Below are positions 1 through 8,502 of a DNA stretch of 64,000 bases, in pieces (positions within the stretch are counted from its first letter, which is position 1; every line of letters starts with the position of its first letter). A model generated the notes under the pieces. It was not told the origin of the DNA. It did not search any database and saw nothing but the letters and a program-made list of their open reading frames with translations. The stretch comes from Streptomyces sp. NBC_01497 (GTDB lineage: Bacteria; Actinomycetota; Actinomycetes; Streptomycetales; Streptomycetaceae): contig NZ_CP109427.1 in NCBI RefSeq assembly GCF_036250695.1, forward strand, positions 5,952,001-6,016,000. Direction: 5' to 3'. The translations under genes were made by a program, and so were the position numbers.

Positions 1-933
1 GCCGTACCCGGTCGACTTGGGAAGCTGCAGCAGCTGCGGCAGGACCAGCGAGATCGCGTAGAACGCCACACCGACCATCACGGACGCGAGGTTCGTCAGC
101 AGCACCTCGCGGCGCGCGCTGGTGCGCAGGTCCACCAGCGGGGCGGCGGAGCGCAGTTCCCAGACGCCCCAGGCCAGCAGGATCACGACGGCGAGGCCGA
201 ACAGGCCGAGCGTGGTGGGCGAGGCCCAGCCCCAGTCGCTGCCCTTCGTGATCGGCAGCAGCAGCGCCACGAGCCCGGCGGACAGACCGAGCGCGCCGGT
301 CTTGTCGAAGCGGCCCGGCGCGCGCAGCGGGGACTCCGGCACGGCGAGGACCGTCAGCCCCATGGACAGGACGCCGAGGCCCGCGGAACCGAAGAACAGG
401 GCGTGCCAGTCCGCGTTCTGCGCGACGAGCGCCGCGCCGGGCAGGGCCAGTCCGCCGCCGACGCCGATGGACGAACTCATCAGCGCCATCGCGGAACCGA
501 GCTTCTCGCGCGGCAGTTCGTCGCGCATGATGCCGATGCCGAGGGGTATCGCGCCCATCGCGAACCCCTGGAGCGCCCTGCCGACGATCATGATCAGCAG
601 ATCGTCGGTGAACGCGCAGACCAACGACCCGAAGACCATGATCGCGAGGCTGGTGAGCAGCATGCGCCGCTTGCCGTACAGATCGCCGAGCCGCCCCATG
701 ATCGGTGTGGCGACAGCGCCGGCGAGCAGGGTCGCCGTCAGCACCCAGGTCGCGTTCGAGGGGGCCGTGTGCAGGAGGGTGGGCAGATCCTTGATGACCG
801 GGACGAGCAGCGTCTGCATCACCGCGACGGTGATGCCCGCGAAGGCGAGGACGGGTACCACCGCGCCGGACCGGCGCCTGCCGGGATCCGGCGGGAGCGT
901 CCCGGCGTCATGATCGGTCGTCGTCTGCGGCAT
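1..933 (-). CDS. MFS drug-efflux transporter (partial, C-terminal end outside window)
   Basis: Reverse-strand gene that starts with ATG at 933 and runs off the left edge; 311 codons are visible. The protein begins MPQTTTDHDAG and then shows repeated hydrophobic segments. The loop after helix 2 carries GRLGDLYGKRR, the MFS motif A, and helices 4-5 carry GRALQGFAMGAIP and a glycine-rich motif C-like stretch (SSSIGVGGGLALPG). This pattern fits the DHA2 (14-helix, EmrB/QacA) proton-driven drug exporters of the inner membrane. A GGAGG Shine-Dalgarno sequence lies about seven bases before the ATG and supports this start. The divergent gene at 1591 is another DHA2-type carrier, so this is a back-to-back efflux pair separated by about 650 bases of low-complexity DNA. 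The substrate cannot be told. Family call is firm; length and C-terminus are unknown. Confidence 0.9.
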   Translation of the reverse strand, partial: MPQTTTDHDAGTLPPDPGRRRSGAVVPVLAFAGITVAVMQTLLVPVIKDLPTLLHTAPSNATWVLTATLLAGAVATPIMGRLGDLYGKRRMLLTSLAIMVFGSLVCAFTDDLLIMIVGRALQGFAMGAIPLGIGIMRDELPREKLGSAMALMSSSIGVGGGLALPGAALVAQNADWHALFFGSAGLGVLSMGLTVLAVPESPLRAPGRFDKTGALGLSAGLVALLLPITKGSDWGWASPTTLGLFGLAVVILLAWGVWELRSAAPLVDLRTSARREVLLTNLASVMVGVAFYAISLVLPQLLQLPKSTGYG

Positions 934-1174
934 GCGTGCGGCCTCCGTGAAGCGCGAAGTGACAGGGCGATGGTGGTGCGGGTGGTGCGGGTGCTGCGGT
1001 GATGCGGGTGGTGCGGATGGCGCTGGGCGGCCGACGGTTCGGGTGCGCTCCGGCGGTGCGGGTGATGGTGGTCGGGCTGGTGGTACGGGCGATACGTGCG
1101 GCACACGCCGGACAGGTGGTGCGGGTCTGACGCCCTCGCAGGGCCGAAGCGCCCTGACGGGGCGAAGGGCGCGA

Positions 1175-1223
1175 GCGGGATGGGCGGGATGGGAGGGATG
1201 AGCAGGATGGAAGGGATGCAGGG
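1175..1223. repeat. GGGATG-type degenerate short repeats in a gene-free spacer
   Basis: The spacer 934-1590 holds no credible gene. It contains G-rich degenerate repeats: GCGGGTGGT-like units at about 968-1030 and GGGATG/GGGATGG units here. Reading frames across them give only proline/isoleucine or glycine-rich low complexity. The spacer must also hold the promoters of the two divergent MFS genes. Confidence 0.55.
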
Positions 1224-1590
1224 GTCGAACGGGTGGAAAAGGGCGGACTGGTTGAACGGGTCGAGGCGGTCGGGCGGGACGGGCCGCAGGGGTGGGGCCC
1301 GTCCCGTCGTGCTCAGAGATCCGAGAGCGGTCCGGCGTGGTGGGACAGCGGTTCCGTGGCGGGCCGGGCGGCGTCGGACATCAGCCGGGGCGCCCTCGGC
1401 CCACCTGTGCGTGCCTTGTGAACGTTTTTCTGTGCGTACGCTATTCCGCCCGGCGGCCCCCACGTTGGGAGGGGCCTGCGGCCGAGGTGGCGGGCCGGGC
1501 GGGCCGACCGCGGGACGTACGACCAAGGGCCCCCACGGGTGGTCCGTTAATCGGATGTCAGGGGCACCGCTCCGCTGCGAGCATGACGGG

Positions 1591-3282
1591 ATGACCACCA
1601 CGCCCCCGGACCCGCCCGCGCAGGAGCCCTCACCCGTACGGGACACACCCCAGGACCAGGAGCCCCGCCGGTCTCAAGCGCAGGCGCGAGGAGCGCGGAC
1701 GCCCGCGGGGGCCTCGGCGGGGGCGGCGCCGTATGACGCCCCCGCTCAGGACCGGGCAGGAGACCGGACCCAGGACCGGGCAGGCGGACGGGCGGGGGAA
1801 CAGCCGCCCGCACGGCGGCCGCAGGCCCCCCTCGGCCGCGAACGGCCGCCGGGCCCGCGGAGCGGCCCCTCGCGCCGCGCACGCGCCGTGCCCACCTGGG
1901 CGGTGATCCTCATCGCCTGCGCCGGACAGTTCCTCGTCGTGCTCGACGTGTCAGTGGTCAACGTGGCACTGCCGTCGATGCGTACGGACCTCGGGATGAG
2001 CGAGGGCGGCCTGCAGTGGGTGCTCAACGCGTACTCGATCGCCTTCGCCGGTTTCATGCTGCTCGGCGGGCGGGCCGCGGACCTCTTCGGCCAGAAGCGG
2101 ACGTTCCTTCTCGGCCTCGCGGTCTTCGCGACGGCCTCGCTCGCGGGCGGCCTCGCGCAGGAGAGCTGGCAACTCCTCGGTGCCCGCGCGGTGCAGGGCC
2201 TGGGCGCGGCCGTCCTCGCGCCCGCGACGCTCACGCTGCTCACGTCCGCCGTCCCGGCCGGGCCCGCGCGGGTACGGGCCGTGGGCACCTGGGCGGCCGT
2301 GGGCGCCGCGGGCGGCGCGGCCGGCGGTCTCGTCGGCGGAACCCTCACCGACCTGCTGTCGTGGCGCTGGGTGCTGCTCATCAACGTGCCCGTGGGCGCG
2401 CTCGTCCTGGTGGGCGGGGCGCTGTGGCTCGCCGAGCACCGGGGCGGCCGGGGCCGGCGGCTCGACCTGCCGGGCGCCGTGCTGGTGACGGCGGGCCTCG
2501 CGGTGCTCTCGTACGGCATCGTGCATACGGAGCGCGGCGGGTGGGGCGCGGCGGCCACGCTCGTACCGCTCGCGGGCGGAGTGGTGCTGCTGGCCGGGTT
2601 CCTGGTGCTGGAGGCGCGCACGCGGGAGCCGCTGATGCCGCTCAAGGTCTTCCGGACGCGCGCGGTCGCAGCGGCGAACGCGGCGATGTTCGTCTTCGGC
2701 GCCACGAGCTTCGCCGTGTGGTTCTTCATGACGGTCTACGCGCAGAACGTGCTGGGCTACACGCCGTTCGAGGCGGGTGCGGCGCTGGTCCCCAGCTCGC
2801 TGAGCATCGTGTTCGGCTCCAAGATCGCGCCGGTGATGATGCACCGGATGGCACCGCGCGACGTGGCGGTGCTGGGCGGGGCCCTCGCGGCGTGCGGGTT
2901 CGCCTGGCAGTCCCTGCTGAGCGCGGACGGCGGCTACGCGACATCGATCATGGGCCCCGGCATCCTCATCATGCTGGGCCTCGGCCTGTCGGGCACCCCA
3001 CTCGCCGCGCTGGCCACGGGCAGCGCGGCCCCCGAGGACGCGGGCCTGGTGTCGGGCATCGTCAACACCTCAAGGACGATGGGCGGCGCGCTCGGCCTCG
3101 CCGTCCTGTCCACGGCGGCGGCCTCGCGCAGCGGCGGCGGCACGGACCCGGTCGCGCTGACCGCCGGCTACGCGCTGGCGTTCAGGATCGGCTGCGGGGT
3201 GACCGCGGCGGCGGTCCTGCTGATGCTCGTCTGGCTGCCCCGCAGACGCCCCCAGCGGATCACGCAGGGGGGCCGGGTCTGA
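1591..3282 (+). CDS. MFS drug-efflux transporter, DHA2/EmrB-QacA type
   Basis: A 563-residue protein. The first ~95 residues are a proline/arginine-rich hydrophilic tail, followed by about 14 membrane helices. Diagnostic motifs are QFLVVLDVSVVNVALP (DHA2 helix 1 motif with the membrane-embedded Asp), GGRAADLFGQKR (motif A), and GARAVQGLGAAVLAPATL (helix 4). It should export drugs or an endogenous metabolite by proton antiport. The start chosen is the ATG at 1591. A longer frame extends upstream to 1096 but translates the low-complexity spacer, so it was not used. There is no good Shine-Dalgarno; a weak GAGCAT hexamer six bases before the ATG makes a leaderless start possible. It is divergent from the partial DHA2 gene at 1-933. 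The long disordered N-terminal tail is unusual for the family. Confidence 0.9.
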   Translation: MTTTPPDPPAQEPSPVRDTPQDQEPRRSQAQARGARTPAGASAGAAPYDAPAQDRAGDRTQDRAGGRAGEQPPARRPQAPLGRERPPGPRSGPSRRARAVPTWAVILIACAGQFLVVLDVSVVNVALPSMRTDLGMSEGGLQWVLNAYSIAFAGFMLLGGRAADLFGQKRTFLLGLAVFATASLAGGLAQESWQLLGARAVQGLGAAVLAPATLTLLTSAVPAGPARVRAVGTWAAVGAAGGAAGGLVGGTLTDLLSWRWVLLINVPVGALVLVGGALWLAEHRGGRGRRLDLPGAVLVTAGLAVLSYGIVHTERGGWGAAATLVPLAGGVVLLAGFLVLEARTREPLMPLKVFRTRAVAAANAAMFVFGATSFAVWFFMTVYAQNVLGYTPFEAGAALVPSSLSIVFGSKIAPVMMHRMAPRDVAVLGGALAACGFAWQSLLSADGGYATSIMGPGILIMLGLGLSGTPLAALATGSAAPEDAGLVSGIVNTSRTMGGALGLAVLSTAAASRSGGGTDPVALTAGYALAFRIGCGVTAAAVLLMLVWLPRRRPQRITQGGRV

Positions 3283-3309
3283 GCCGTTCCGTCCGCGACG
3301 AGCCGGTGA

Positions 3310-3517
3310 CGGGGTCCGATGGCGCGGTTCAGGCAGCTCGCGCCACCGCATCCCGTTGCTGAGCCGATGGAATGATCCCGTTGATCACCTGGCGATGACC
3401 CCGCCGGCGACCACATCGGTTGTCCCTCGCCGGTAGCAGAGGCTCCGGCGCAGCCCACGCGGCGTCCGTCGGATGCCCCGGCCCACCATGAACGGAACAA
3501 CGAGTGATCCTGTACAA
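3310..3517 (-). pseudogene. IS5-family transposase N-terminal remnant, decayed
   Basis: Between the MFS and GNAT genes the reverse strand encodes a short stretch (to about 3517) reading PTDAAWA..EPLLPARDNRCGRR followed by GHRQVINGII. This is the conserved N-terminus of IS5-type transposases (T-D-x-x-W-x-x-L-E-P-L-L-P ... R-x-V-I-N-G-I). A few codons on, the frame is lost, and a second frame at about 3310-3351 reads MRWRELPEP, matching the downstream V-x-W-R-E-L-P-E-R motif. The DDE catalytic region is absent, so this is an inactive scar left by insertion and deletion. I see no clear terminal inverted repeats. The match is from memory of the family, not an alignment. Confidence 0.65.
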
Positions 3518-3526
3518 GCGGCACGG

Positions 3527-4144
3527 TCAGACCGACGGAGGACCAGCTGCTTGTGGCCGCCCACGGTGCTGGAACCACTCCGGCGCCAGGATCGACATCA
3601 CCGCCGCGTCCACCCGCCTGCCCTGCCAGAACAGCGCATCGCGCAACACGCCCTCGGCGACGAACCCCACCTTCTCGTAGACGCGACGAGCCCGCGGATT
3701 GAAGGCGTAGACCCCCAGCGAGACGCGGTGCGGCCCCAGTTGCTCGAAGCCGTACCCGACGATCAGCCGGGTCGCCTCCGTGCCCGAGCCGTGTCCGTAG
3801 GTGCCGGGCACCAGGCAGATGCGGAAGTTGCAGCTTTCGTTTCCCGGGTTCCACTCGTTGAGGACCGCCTCGCCGATGACGGTGCCCGTCGACTGCTCCA
3901 CCACGGCGAGATCCAGCCGGTCGTCCTGAACGCGACGGGTGCCGTACCAGGTCCGCAGACGCGCCTCATCCAGCCGGCCGTTGTCATGGCTGCCGGTCAG
4001 CCGTGATGCGTCCGCGTCCCGGAACATCGGCATCAGCGCGGACACATCATCCGCCGTGACCGGCCGGAGCAGAACCCGCTCCCCCCTCAGATCGGGCTTG
4101 CTGAGGAAGTCGGGACGCGAAGCACTTCGTACGTGATCGACCAT
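3527..4144 (-). CDS. GNAT-family N-acetyltransferase (RimJ/RimL-like)
   Basis: A 205-residue reading from the ATG at 4144. It opens with LRGERVLLRPVTADDVSALM, the beta-1/alpha-1 start of RimJ/RimL-type GNAT enzymes. The acetyl-CoA site shows as LVPGTYGHGSGTEATRLIVGY (R/Q-x-x-G-x-G/A variant), and the C-terminal FNPRARRVYEKVGF is the conserved N-x-x-x-x-x-x-Y-x-K-x-G-F motif. It should move an acetyl group from acetyl-CoA to an amine, either a protein N-terminus or a small molecule. An upstream GTG at 4195 is in frame, but the ATG at 4144 has a CAGAAT hexamer exactly six bases before it. I read this as a leaderless promoter and prefer that start. It stands alone and faces the neighbouring MFS gene. 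Confidence 0.85.
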   Translation of the reverse strand: MVDHVRSASRPDFLSKPDLRGERVLLRPVTADDVSALMPMFRDADASRLTGSHDNGRLDEARLRTWYGTRRVQDDRLDLAVVEQSTGTVIGEAVLNEWNPGNESCNFRICLVPGTYGHGSGTEATRLIVGYGFEQLGPHRVSLGVYAFNPRARRVYEKVGFVAEGVLRDALFWQGRRVDAAVMSILAPEWFQHRGRPQAAGPPSV

Positions 4145-4254
4145 CGCCGCATTCTGCCCAGCCGCGCCGTCCGGCGTCTCCCCGATATCCGTCACCCGTC
4201 ACATGACCAGGTCACCTGTGGTCAGGGCCTCTACCGTGATCGGAGGGACAGGCT

Positions 4255-4881
4255 CTAGAGCCAGCCCTGCCGGCGGGCGGCGCGGACCGCTTCCATGCGG
4301 TTGCGTGTGCTGGTCTTGCCGATGGCCGACGAGAGGTAGTTGCGCACCGTCGACTCGGACAGGTGCACCCGCCCCGCGATGTCCGCGACGGTCGAGCCGT
4401 CCGCCGCCGCGTTCAGCACGTCACGTTCACGGGCCGTCAGCGGACTCGGTCCCGCGCTCAGCGCCGCGGCGGCGAGGCCGGGATCGATCACCGTCTCGCC
4501 CGCGAGTACCCGCCGGATCGAGCCGGCCAGCTCCTCCACCGGGCCGTCCTTGACGAGGAACCCCGCCGCCCCCGCCTCCATGGCCCGGCGCAGGTAGCCC
4601 GGCCTGCCGAACGTGGTCAGGATCAGCACCCTGCACGCGGGCAGCCGCTCCCGCAGCTCGGCCGCCGCGTCGAGCCCACTGCGGCCGGGCAGTTCGATGT
4701 CGAGCAGCGCGACATCGGGCCGGGCCGCCAGCGCCTCGGCCACGATCGCGTCCCCGGTGGCGACCTGGGCGACGACCTCCAGGTCGTCCTCCATCCCGAG
4801 CAGCAGGGCGAGAGCGCCCCGCATCATGCCCTGGTCCTCGGCGAGCAGGACCCGTACACATCGCTCCGGGGTGTCCGTCAT
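4255..4881 (-). CDS. NarL/LuxR-type response regulator (DesR-like)
   Basis: A 208-residue two-domain regulator. The receiver domain (residues 9-125) has the acidic pair E15/D16, the phosphoacceptor D61 in LLDIELPG, T90 and K111 in FLVKDG. The LuxR helix-turn-helix (about 143-205) shows LTARERDVLNAAADGSTVADIA then LSESTVRNYLSSAIGK. It is the partner of the histidine kinase just upstream and, by analogy with DesK/DesR, probably regulates the linked ABC exporter operon. The 57-base gap from the kinase contains its own promoter-like TAATCT hexamer six bases before the ATG, so it may be made leaderless as well as from the operon. No Shine-Dalgarno is visible. Very secure family call. Confidence 0.95.
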   Translation of the reverse strand: MTDTPERCVRVLLAEDQGMMRGALALLLGMEDDLEVVAQVATGDAIVAEALAARPDVALLDIELPGRSGLDAAAELRERLPACRVLILTTFGRPGYLRRAMEAGAAGFLVKDGPVEELAGSIRRVLAGETVIDPGLAAAALSAGPSPLTARERDVLNAAADGSTVADIAGRVHLSESTVRNYLSSAIGKTSTRNRMEAVRAARRQGWL

Positions 4882-4887
4882 GCGCCC

Positions 4888-4893
4888 AGATTA
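4888..4893 (-). promoter_or_regulatory. -10 hexamer of a probable leaderless promoter for the response regulator
   Basis: Reading on the minus strand, TAATCT is followed by exactly six bases (GGGCGC) and then the ATG at 4881. It matches TANNNT, and no Shine-Dalgarno is present. The -35 is not clear. Confidence 0.5.
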
Positions 4894-4938
4894 GGGCGCG
4901 CCCCGGCACCGGTGTCCCGGTCCGCGGGGCCCGCTCCT

Positions 4939-6381
4939 TCAACTCCGGCTGCGGCGGAACAGGTCCCTGCCGCGACGCCGGGACACAGGCTCGCCCGCGG
5001 CGGTGGCCGAGCCCCCGGCGCCGCCGAGGGGGGAGTCCCCCGCGAAGGCGGCCGGGCCGCCGACGTGGCCCGGTCCGTCGCCGGCGTCAGCGGGCAGGTC
5101 GGCCGTCACCCGGAAGCCCGGCGCCCGCTGTTCGCTCTCCAGGAACCCTCCCGCGGCCGCGAGCCGCTCGCGCAGCCCCTTCAGGCCCGTGCCCGTCGAG
5201 GAGGCCACCAGATCGGGGTGCGTCCCCACCCCGTCGTCGGTGACGGTCACCCGTACCCGCTGCCCGGAGGCGGCCACCACGATCTCGCAGTGCGCCGCCG
5301 CGCTGTGCCGCACCACGTTCGTCACGGCCTCCCGGACCACCCAGCCGAGCAGCGCCTCCGTCTGCGGCTCCAGCGGCGGCCCCGACTGCCTTACGACGGT
5401 CTGGACCCCCGCGGCGGCCAGCGCGGAGCGTGCCCGGTCGAGGTCCGTCGCGAGGCTGCCCTCGCGGTATCCCGTGACCGCCTCCCGGACCTCTCTCAGC
5501 GCCTGCCGGCCCACCGACTCGATGTCCGAGACCTGTGTCAGGGCGTCCTCCAGCCGGTCCGGCGCCAGCCTGCGGGCCGCCTCGGCCTTGACCACGATCA
5601 CCGACAGCGTGTGCCCCAGCAGGTCGTGCAGGTCGCGGGAGAAGCGCAGCCGCTCCTGTTCCACCGCCGAGCGGGCCAGTTCCTGCCGTGTCGCCCGCAG
5701 TTGTGTCACGGTCTCCGACAGCGTCAGGATCGCCGCGGTCACCATCATCGAGATCGCGGTGCCGTAGGCGACCGCGATCGCGCCCCACCCGTCGTGGTAC
5801 GCGGCGACACCCGCCGCCGCGCAGCCCAGCACCAGCGCGCCCCAGCCGAGCGACCTGCCGCGCAGCACCGTGCCGCAGGCCAGCCCGAACAGCGGCAGGA
5901 ACAGCAGCCACGAACCGCCGTAGAGACCCGCCAGGCCGAACGTGATCAGCCCCATCGCGACGATCATCCAGTGGATCTCGGGGCTCTTGCGCTTGCGCGG
6001 GACGAAGGACCGGAACACCACTGACACGTAGAGGGAGTTGAAGGCCAGCAGGCCGATCACACCGATCCACGGGTCGGGCGTCTTGCCCTGCACGAGGTTG
6101 GAGAAGGAGCCGAGGCCCAGCAGTAGCCACGGCATCATCGCGAAGCCGTTCGGCGGACCCGGCCTGCGGCCGCTCGTGCGGCAGTCGTACGGCCCCGTGC
6201 CGGGGGCGCCGCCGGCCCCCGGGTCAGTGCCCGTGACCACCGCAGTCCCGGTCGGGCCGGCCGGGTCCGGCCGCCGCGCGCGGCCCTTCTGGCCCCTGCC
6301 GGGCCGCGGCAGGCCGGGGAACGGCGGAACAGGGAAGTCCCTGATGACCAGCGGCTCCCGCCGCTCGCGGCCCGGTGTCAT
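4939..6381 (-). CDS. Sensor histidine kinase (DesK-type, HisKA_3)
   Basis: A 480-residue membrane kinase. The hydrophilic N-terminus (~80 residues) is followed by five or six hydrophobic helices (about 82-225). A HisKA_3 dimerisation domain follows, with the phosphoacceptor H252 in RDLHDLLGHTLS. The HATPase domain has the N-box VVREAVTNVVRHS, a DDGVGT G1 box and GTGLKGLRERL as G2. It autophosphorylates and passes phosphate to the response regulator at 4255. The multi-helix sensor without an extracellular domain resembles the membrane-sensing DesK group. The ATG at 6381 overlaps the TGA of the permease gene by four bases (ATGA), so translation is coupled to the exporter. The frame stays open upstream, but that part is a shadow of the permease. 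Confidence 0.93.
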   Translation of the reverse strand: MTPGRERREPLVIRDFPVPPFPGLPRPGRGQKGRARRPDPAGPTGTAVVTGTDPGAGGAPGTGPYDCRTSGRRPGPPNGFAMMPWLLLGLGSFSNLVQGKTPDPWIGVIGLLAFNSLYVSVVFRSFVPRKRKSPEIHWMIVAMGLITFGLAGLYGGSWLLFLPLFGLACGTVLRGRSLGWGALVLGCAAAGVAAYHDGWGAIAVAYGTAISMMVTAAILTLSETVTQLRATRQELARSAVEQERLRFSRDLHDLLGHTLSVIVVKAEAARRLAPDRLEDALTQVSDIESVGRQALREVREAVTGYREGSLATDLDRARSALAAAGVQTVVRQSGPPLEPQTEALLGWVVREAVTNVVRHSAAAHCEIVVAASGQRVRVTVTDDGVGTHPDLVASSTGTGLKGLRERLAAAGGFLESEQRAPGFRVTADLPADAGDGPGHVGGPAAFAGDSPLGGAGGSATAAGEPVSRRRGRDLFRRSRS

Positions 6382-7151
6382 GTCGTCCTCGCCGACCTGC
6401 GGTAGGACAGGACGGCGTACGAACCGCACACCGCCAGCCACCCCAGCAGCACCGCCACGGTCTTCGCGTCGGGCGCGGAACCCGATGCCGTGGACCAGCC
6501 GAGCGCCGCGAACCGGTTCGCCGGGGTGTACACCGCGACCGTCCGCAGCCAGTGCGGGAAGAGGTCCACCGGGAACCACAGCCCGCCGATCACCGCGAGT
6601 CCCACCAGGGCGCCCACGTTGAGCACACCCGTCGTCTGCGCCGTCAACCGGTAGCCGTTGCCGATGCCGAACAGGGTGAACGGCAGCGCCCCGAGCCACA
6701 TCAGGCCGACCAGCACCGGCCACTGCCAGGCGTCCAGCCGGACCCCGTTGACCAGCGCGCCCGCCGCCAGCACCAGCAGCAGCGCGGGCAGCACCGTCAC
6801 CGACCCGGCGAGCGCCCGGCCCAGCACCACGCGTTCAGGCCGCATCGGCGTGGTCCTCAACTGGCGCAGCCAGCCCAGCTGTTTGTCCTCGGCGATACCC
6901 GTGCCCGTGCCGACCGCGGCCCCCAGCGCCCCGTAGGCCGCCATACCGATCATCGAGCTGATCCGCCACGCCGCGGCGTCCGCCGGGGGCTGCGCGCCCT
7001 GGCCGATACGGGTGAACAGCAGGTACATCAGCACCGGCATGCCCGCACCGAAGATCACGAAGCCGGGGTCGCGCAGGGTGCGCCGGACCTCCAGGCGGAC
7101 GTAGCGTCTCATCGTTCCTCTCGGCCGCTCCGTGCGGTTCGCCCCCGTCAT
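6378..7151 (-). CDS. ABC-2 type transporter permease
   Basis: A 257-residue inner-membrane protein with about six helices. A cytoplasmic start RRYVRLEVRRTLRDPGF is typical of ABC-2 (ABC export) permeases and is followed by hydrophobic blocks; GLWFPVDLFPHWLRTVAVYTP is a characteristic ABC-2 segment before the last helices. It pairs with the ATPase encoded just upstream to form a Linton/Higgins-type exporter (NatAB/DrrAB-like). Start at ATG 7151 overlaps the ATPase stop (ATGA), and its own stop overlaps the kinase start. An internal ATG (MRRYVRLE) is an alternative. The substrate is unknown; linkage to a DesKR-like pair suggests envelope stress or antibiotic export. Confidence 0.9.
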   Translation of the reverse strand: MTGANRTERPRGTMRRYVRLEVRRTLRDPGFVIFGAGMPVLMYLLFTRIGQGAQPPADAAAWRISSMIGMAAYGALGAAVGTGTGIAEDKQLGWLRQLRTTPMRPERVVLGRALAGSVTVLPALLLVLAAGALVNGVRLDAWQWPVLVGLMWLGALPFTLFGIGNGYRLTAQTTGVLNVGALVGLAVIGGLWFPVDLFPHWLRTVAVYTPANRFAALGWSTASGSAPDAKTVAVLLGWLAVCGSYAVLSYRRSARTT

Positions 7152-8284
7152 GCCCTCTCCTCCAGCCTGTCGTCGGCGCCCGCGCCGGAGCCCGGGCCCT
7201 GCTCCTGCGGGCCGTCCGCGTCCTCTTCCGTGCCCGCGTCGATGCCCGCGTGCGCGCTTGTGCTCGTGCCGTGCGCTTCGGTGCCGGTGCCGGTGCCGGT
7301 GCCGGTGCCGGTGCCGGTGCCGGTATTGGTGTCGGTGTCGCGGGTGAGGGCGAGGAACGCGTCCTCCAGCGTCGCCCCCGCCACCTCGATGTCCCGCACC
7401 ATGCCGAGCCCCGCGAGGGCGACCACCGTCGCGTCCGCGTCCGTCGTACGCAGCCGGACACGCCCCGACCGCACCTCGAAATCCCTGACTCCCGGCAGGT
7501 GTTGCAGGCCGTCTGGAGATCGCCCCGCCAGCTCGACCGAGACCAGCCGGCCGCCCGCGGACTCCTTCAGCCGCCGACCGGAGCCGTCGGCGACGACCCT
7601 GCCGCGGTGCAGGACGACGATGCGGTCCGCGAACGCGTCGGCCTCCTCCAGGTGGTGCGTGGAGAACAGCACGGTGTTGCCCCGGTCCGCGTACGCCCGC
7701 ATGGAGGCCCAGAACGACCGCCGCGCCTCCACGTCCAGCGCCGACGTCGGCTCGTCCAGGACGATCAACTCGGGCCCGCCCGCGATCGCGAGGGCGAAGC
7801 ACACCCGCTGGACCTGGCCGCCGGAGAGCTTGTCGACCCGCCGGTCATCCAGGCCCGCGAGCCCGGCCAGTTCGATCGCCTCGGCCACCGGCAGCGGCTG
7901 CGGGAACGTGGCGGCCACGAACGACACCAGCTCCCGCACCGTCACCCGCCGCACGGCCCGCCCGTCCTGCAGCATCGCGCCGACCCGCCCCTCGGCGACG
8001 GCGCGCGACGGCGGTCCGCCGAACAGCCGCACCGTGCCCGCGTCCGGCTCGTCGAGCCCGAGGAGCAGCCCGACCGCCGTCGACTTGCCCGCGCCGTTGC
8101 GCCCGAGCAGGGCGACGGTCTCACCGCGCCGGACGGTCAGGTCGATCCCGTCGACGGCGTGCACCGCGCCGAAGGACTTCCGTACCCGCTCGAAGGACAC
8201 GGCGGGCGCCTGCGCCGACGGCACGGTCCGTACCGTCGCCTCGGCTGCCCTGTCGGCGGGTGCTGTGCCCGCTGTCTGCCTCAT
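7148..8284 (-). CDS. ABC transporter ATP-binding protein (export type)
   Basis: A 378-residue ATPase starting at ATG 8284. It has Walker A GRNGAGKS, signature LSGGQVQRV, Walker B LIVLDEP and the switch His in LFSTHHLEEADAFADRI. The Walker A/B spacing and the C-terminal beta-rich domain fit the ABC-2 DrrA/NatA class. It powers the permease encoded next. After about residue 310 the protein ends in a low-complexity tail with an exact (Thr-Gly) run from a GTGCCG microsatellite, then acidic Gly/Glu-rich sequence. This tail is not part of the fold and is probably disordered. The start is supported by TACTTT seven bases upstream; a longer frame to 8350 begins inside the inverted repeat and is less likely. 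Confidence 0.92.
   Translation of the reverse strand: MRQTAGTAPADRAAEATVRTVPSAQAPAVSFERVRKSFGAVHAVDGIDLTVRRGETVALLGRNGAGKSTAVGLLLGLDEPDAGTVRLFGGPPSRAVAEGRVGAMLQDGRAVRRVTVRELVSFVAATFPQPLPVAEAIELAGLAGLDDRRVDKLSGGQVQRVCFALAIAGGPELIVLDEPTSALDVEARRSFWASMRAYADRGNTVLFSTHHLEEADAFADRIVVLHRGRVVADGSGRRLKESAGGRLVSVELAGRSPDGLQHLPGVRDFEVRSGRVRLRTTDADATVVALAGLGMVRDIEVAGATLEDAFLALTRDTDTNTGTGTGTGTGTGTGTEAHGTSTSAHAGIDAGTEEDADGPQEQGPGSGAGADDRLEERA
7281..7322 (-). repeat. Seven-copy GTGCCG hexanucleotide repeat inside the ABC ATPase gene
   Basis: Seven perfect copies of GTGCCG (plus strand) with degenerate copies on the right. On the coding strand it encodes alternating Thr-Gly in the C-terminal tail. The six-base unit means copy-number change adds or removes residues without a frameshift. 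Confidence 0.9.
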
Positions 8285-8294
8285 GTCTTCGAAA

Positions 8295-8348
8295 GTACGG
8301 GGTGCCCGGCGCGCTGGGCAGATGCGGATGTTCACCAACACCCCGTAC
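8295..8348 (-). promoter_or_regulatory. Promoter region with a perfect 10-bp inverted repeat upstream of the ABC/HK operon
   Basis: GTACGGGGTG at 8295-8304 and its exact complement CACCCCGTAC at 8339-8348 are 34 bases apart. The proximal arm overlaps a TACTTT -10-like hexamer (8292-8297) that sits seven bases before the ATG at 8284; the distal arm lies at about -50 to -60. It is a good candidate operator, possibly for the linked response regulator. Confidence 0.5.
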
Positions 8349-8460
8349 AAATGTCATGCGCCGACGATCACGGCCCCGTGGCGCCGCGTGCCGGCCTACC
8401 CGCAACTGCCCGCGCGGGCCGAGCACATGGGCCCCGGATACGGCCGACGGCCGACGGCGC

Positions 8461-8502
8461 ACGGGTACGGCGCACGGGTACGGCGCACGGGTACGGCGCA
8501 CG
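8461..8502. repeat. 13-bp tandem repeats in gene-free spacer
   Basis: Three copies of ACGGGTACGGCGC in tandem, followed to about 8630 by degenerate CGCACACGGCCCA-like units. The spacer 8349-8660 holds no gene that I can support. Confidence 0.7.
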
